The notes beneath the pieces were generated by a model. It was not told the origin of the DNA. It ran no database searches and worked only from the letters and a program-made list of their open reading frames with translations. From the NCBI GenBank assembly GCA_016928775.1, contig JAFGKD010000015.1, forward strand, positions 1-34,814: 34,814 nucleotides of DNA, read 5' to 3'. The DNA comes from Candidatus Zhuqueibacterota bacterium. GTDB lineage: Bacteria > Zhuqueibacterota > Zhuqueibacteria > Residuimicrobiales > Krinioviventaceae. The stretch's first letter is position 1, and each line of letters opens with the position of its first letter. Below, one piece after another: positions 33,221 to 34,814 of the stretch. The translations under genes were made by a program, and so were the position numbers.

Positions 33221-34812
33221 TGAAAACTGTTGTCGAGTTTGTCAATATATCCAAATCCTTTTTTGCTATCCGAGCACTGTCAAATGTGAGCTTTTCGCTA
33301 TCACAAGGACATGTCCTCGGACTTGTCGGTGAAAACGGCGCCGGCAAATCCACGTTGATGAATATTCTCGGCGGCAATCTCCTTGCTGATAACGGCCAAA
33401 TTATTCTTCGCGGTGAATGTTATACTCCCAAAAGCCCGGCAGATGCTGCTGTCGCAGGCATAGCCTTTATTCATCAGGAGCTGAACCTGTTCACCAACTT
33501 GAGCATAGCTGATAATCTTTTTATCGATCGTTTCCCGAAAAAACAGCTTGTACCCTTTATCGATAAGAAAGCCATTGAAATCAATACAAAACAAGCACTT
33601 TCTGCGCTTAAACTTTCGGTCTCTCCATATGAAATCGTCGAAAAGCTCCAACCAGGCGAACGCCAGATGGTGGAAGTTGCACGAGCTCTGAGCACTGGAG
33701 CCGATATTTTTATTTTTGATGAACCAACGACATCACTCACTTCAAGAGAAACCGAGCATTTGTTTGAAATTATTCGCAAGCTGAAATTTTCCGGCAAATC
33801 TATTATCTATATTTCACACATCCTGGAGGATGTTCAACGCTTATGCGATGATATCGTCATCCTACGCGACGGCTCTGTTGTTGCAACCGGCCCTATAAAA
33901 GATTTTGACGTCCCCGGGATAATCACCAGCATGTGCGGCTGTCAACTCGATCAGCTTTTCCCTGATCGCCTCAGTCAACCGCGTGAAGATATAGTGCTGC
34001 GCCTGCGTAATGTGAGCAAAGCGGGGGTTGTCAAAAATATCAACCTGACATTGTTTAAAGGAGAAGTGCTGGGACTTTTTGGTTTGATGGGATCAGGGCG
34101 GTCTGAATTGGTGCGACTGATTTTTGGCCTGGACAGCTTTGAAGATGGGGAAATATTTGTCTGCGATAGCAAGCTGAAAACCTTTTCACCGCAGTCCAGT
34201 ATTCGGCATCGTATCGCTTTCGTGACAGAAAAGCGCCGTGAAGAAGGACTGCTTTTGGACGCATCGATTCGCGAAAATATCGGTCTCGTTGCTTTTTCAA
34301 ATTCGCGGGGCGCGCTTTCGTTCCTTGATAGTCGAAAAATGGACGCTGAGATCGCAGAATCCGTAACCGCACTTTGTATCAAAATGGATTCCCCAAACGC
34401 ACTGGTGAAGAATCTATCGGGCGGTAATCAACAAAAGGTGGTTATCGGCAAGTGGCTGCTATCGAAACCTGATATATTTATTATGGATGAACCCACGCGC
34501 GGAATTGATGTCGGAGCTCGATTTGAAATTTATTCGATTATCAACGATTTGGCCGCGCAAGGTGCCGGCATCCTGCTGATCTCCTCCGAGCTTGAAGAGC
34601 TCCTGGGCATATGCGATCGAATTTTGGTGATGTCTAATGGCGAGATCAACGCTGAATTTGACAAAGGCCAATTTAATGACCATCTGATTTTGCAAGCCGC
34701 TTTTGGAGAAACCGTCGATAAAGAACCTAACCTGAAAAATTCGTTCACACAAAGACACGAAGCCACAAAGACTGTTTTTATTGGACTTGTTGAATGTTTA
34801 CAAAATGCTTGA
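33220..34812 (+). CDS. Sugar ABC transporter ATPase (RbsA/MglA type, two nucleotide-binding domains)
   Basis: 530 residues from the ATG at 33220. A start at 33055 would lie inside the permease gene and is rejected. The first domain has Walker A GENGAGKST (37-45), a signature-like LQPGERQMVEVARAL and Walker B IFIFDEPT (about 166). The second has a degenerate P-loop GLMGSGRSEL (about 288), signature LSGGNQQK (about 400) and IFIMDEPTRGID (about 418). It powers the ribose-type importer encoded upstream. The normal end of the family falls near QAAFGETVDKEP. The last 27 residues (about 504-530) are encoded by an interspersed repeat and share nothing with RbsA proteins. The stop is two bases before the window end. 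Confidence 0.93.
   Translation: MKTVVEFVNISKSFFAIRALSNVSFSLSQGHVLGLVGENGAGKSTLMNILGGNLLADNGQIILRGECYTPKSPADAAVAGIAFIHQELNLFTNLSIADNLFIDRFPKKQLVPFIDKKAIEINTKQALSALKLSVSPYEIVEKLQPGERQMVEVARALSTGADIFIFDEPTTSLTSRETEHLFEIIRKLKFSGKSIIYISHILEDVQRLCDDIVILRDGSVVATGPIKDFDVPGIITSMCGCQLDQLFPDRLSQPREDIVLRLRNVSKAGVVKNINLTLFKGEVLGLFGLMGSGRSELVRLIFGLDSFEDGEIFVCDSKLKTFSPQSSIRHRIAFVTEKRREEGLLLDASIRENIGLVAFSNSRGALSFLDSRKMDAEIAESVTALCIKMDSPNALVKNLSGGNQQKVVIGKWLLSKPDIFIMDEPTRGIDVGARFEIYSIINDLAAQGAGILLISSELEELLGICDRILVMSNGEINAEFDKGQFNDHLILQAAFGETVDKEPNLKNSFTQRHEATKTVFIGLVECLQNA
34730..34800 (+). repeat. Interspersed repeat, copy inside the end of the ABC ATPase gene
   Basis: ACCTGAAAAATTCGTTCACA, then CACAAAGACTGTTTTTATTG, aligns with the copy at 14030-14100. 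It is in frame with the ATPase and supplies its last residues and, just beyond, its stop codon. Confidence 0.75.
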
Positions 34813-34814
34813 AA

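Overview
The window looks like a chromosomal segment from a heterotrophic bacterium of the FCB superphylum, for example a Calditrichota, KSB1 or Ignavibacteria-like lineage. Four predicted secreted proteins end in a FlgD-like/type IX-secretion-type C-terminal domain with the hallmark YPNPFNP-like motif and a closing (S)GIY/FxYxL strand. Surface and periplasmic enzymes otherwise carry lipoprotein signals. Short interspersed repeats (CACGGATT-type, TTCACACAAAG-type, heptameric GTGAAAC arrays) are frequent. The lineage is inferred from these features, not from a marker gene. No mobile-element gene, CRISPR array or rRNA was seen.

Layout. (1) 1-840: a tRNA-Pro(GGG) with its own terminator, then about 550 bp without a gene. 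(2) 841-7132, minus strand: a secreted LamG-type protein, a LacI-family regulator, a membrane/secreted DUF362-type protein and a secreted CBM9-type protein. A strong LacI-type palindrome overlaps the -10 element of the promoter in front of the DUF362-lacI-LamG genes. (3) 7397-13931, plus strand: a coiled-coil lipoprotein, a DUF1080 protein, a lipoprotein ADP-ribosylglycohydrolase-family enzyme, a ureide-permease-like transporter, a ribokinase and a second polytopic permease. Together they suggest scavenging of a riboside-like compound. (4) 13932-14665: a nest of degenerate interspersed repeats. (5) 14666-19938: a secreted CotH-family protein, a lipoprotein glycoside hydrolase with a rearranged PA14 module, and a GH43-type lipoprotein whose start overlaps the preceding stop.

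(6) 20176-34812 is the most interesting part: one catabolic locus with a SorC-family regulator, a DRL-type (DXR-like, COG4091/SAF) oxidoreductase, a zinc alcohol dehydrogenase, a VOC protein, a complete E2-E3-E1 acyl-transferring dehydrogenase complex with E1 alpha and beta fused, an FGGY sugar kinase, and a ribose-type ABC importer. The DRL family is known for interconverting 1-deoxy-D-xylulose 5-phosphate (DXP) and 2-C-methyl-D-erythritol 4-phosphate (MEP). DXP is an acyloin chemically analogous to acetoin, which AcoABC-type complexes split to acetyl-CoA plus an aldehyde. I therefore propose that this locus imports, phosphorylates, isomerises/oxidises and thiolytically cleaves a branched polyol or 1-deoxy-ketose. 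The likely products are acetyl-CoA and a triose (phosphate), in effect a catabolic reversal of the first steps of the MEP pathway. This is inference from gene families and chemistry, not something the sequence proves.
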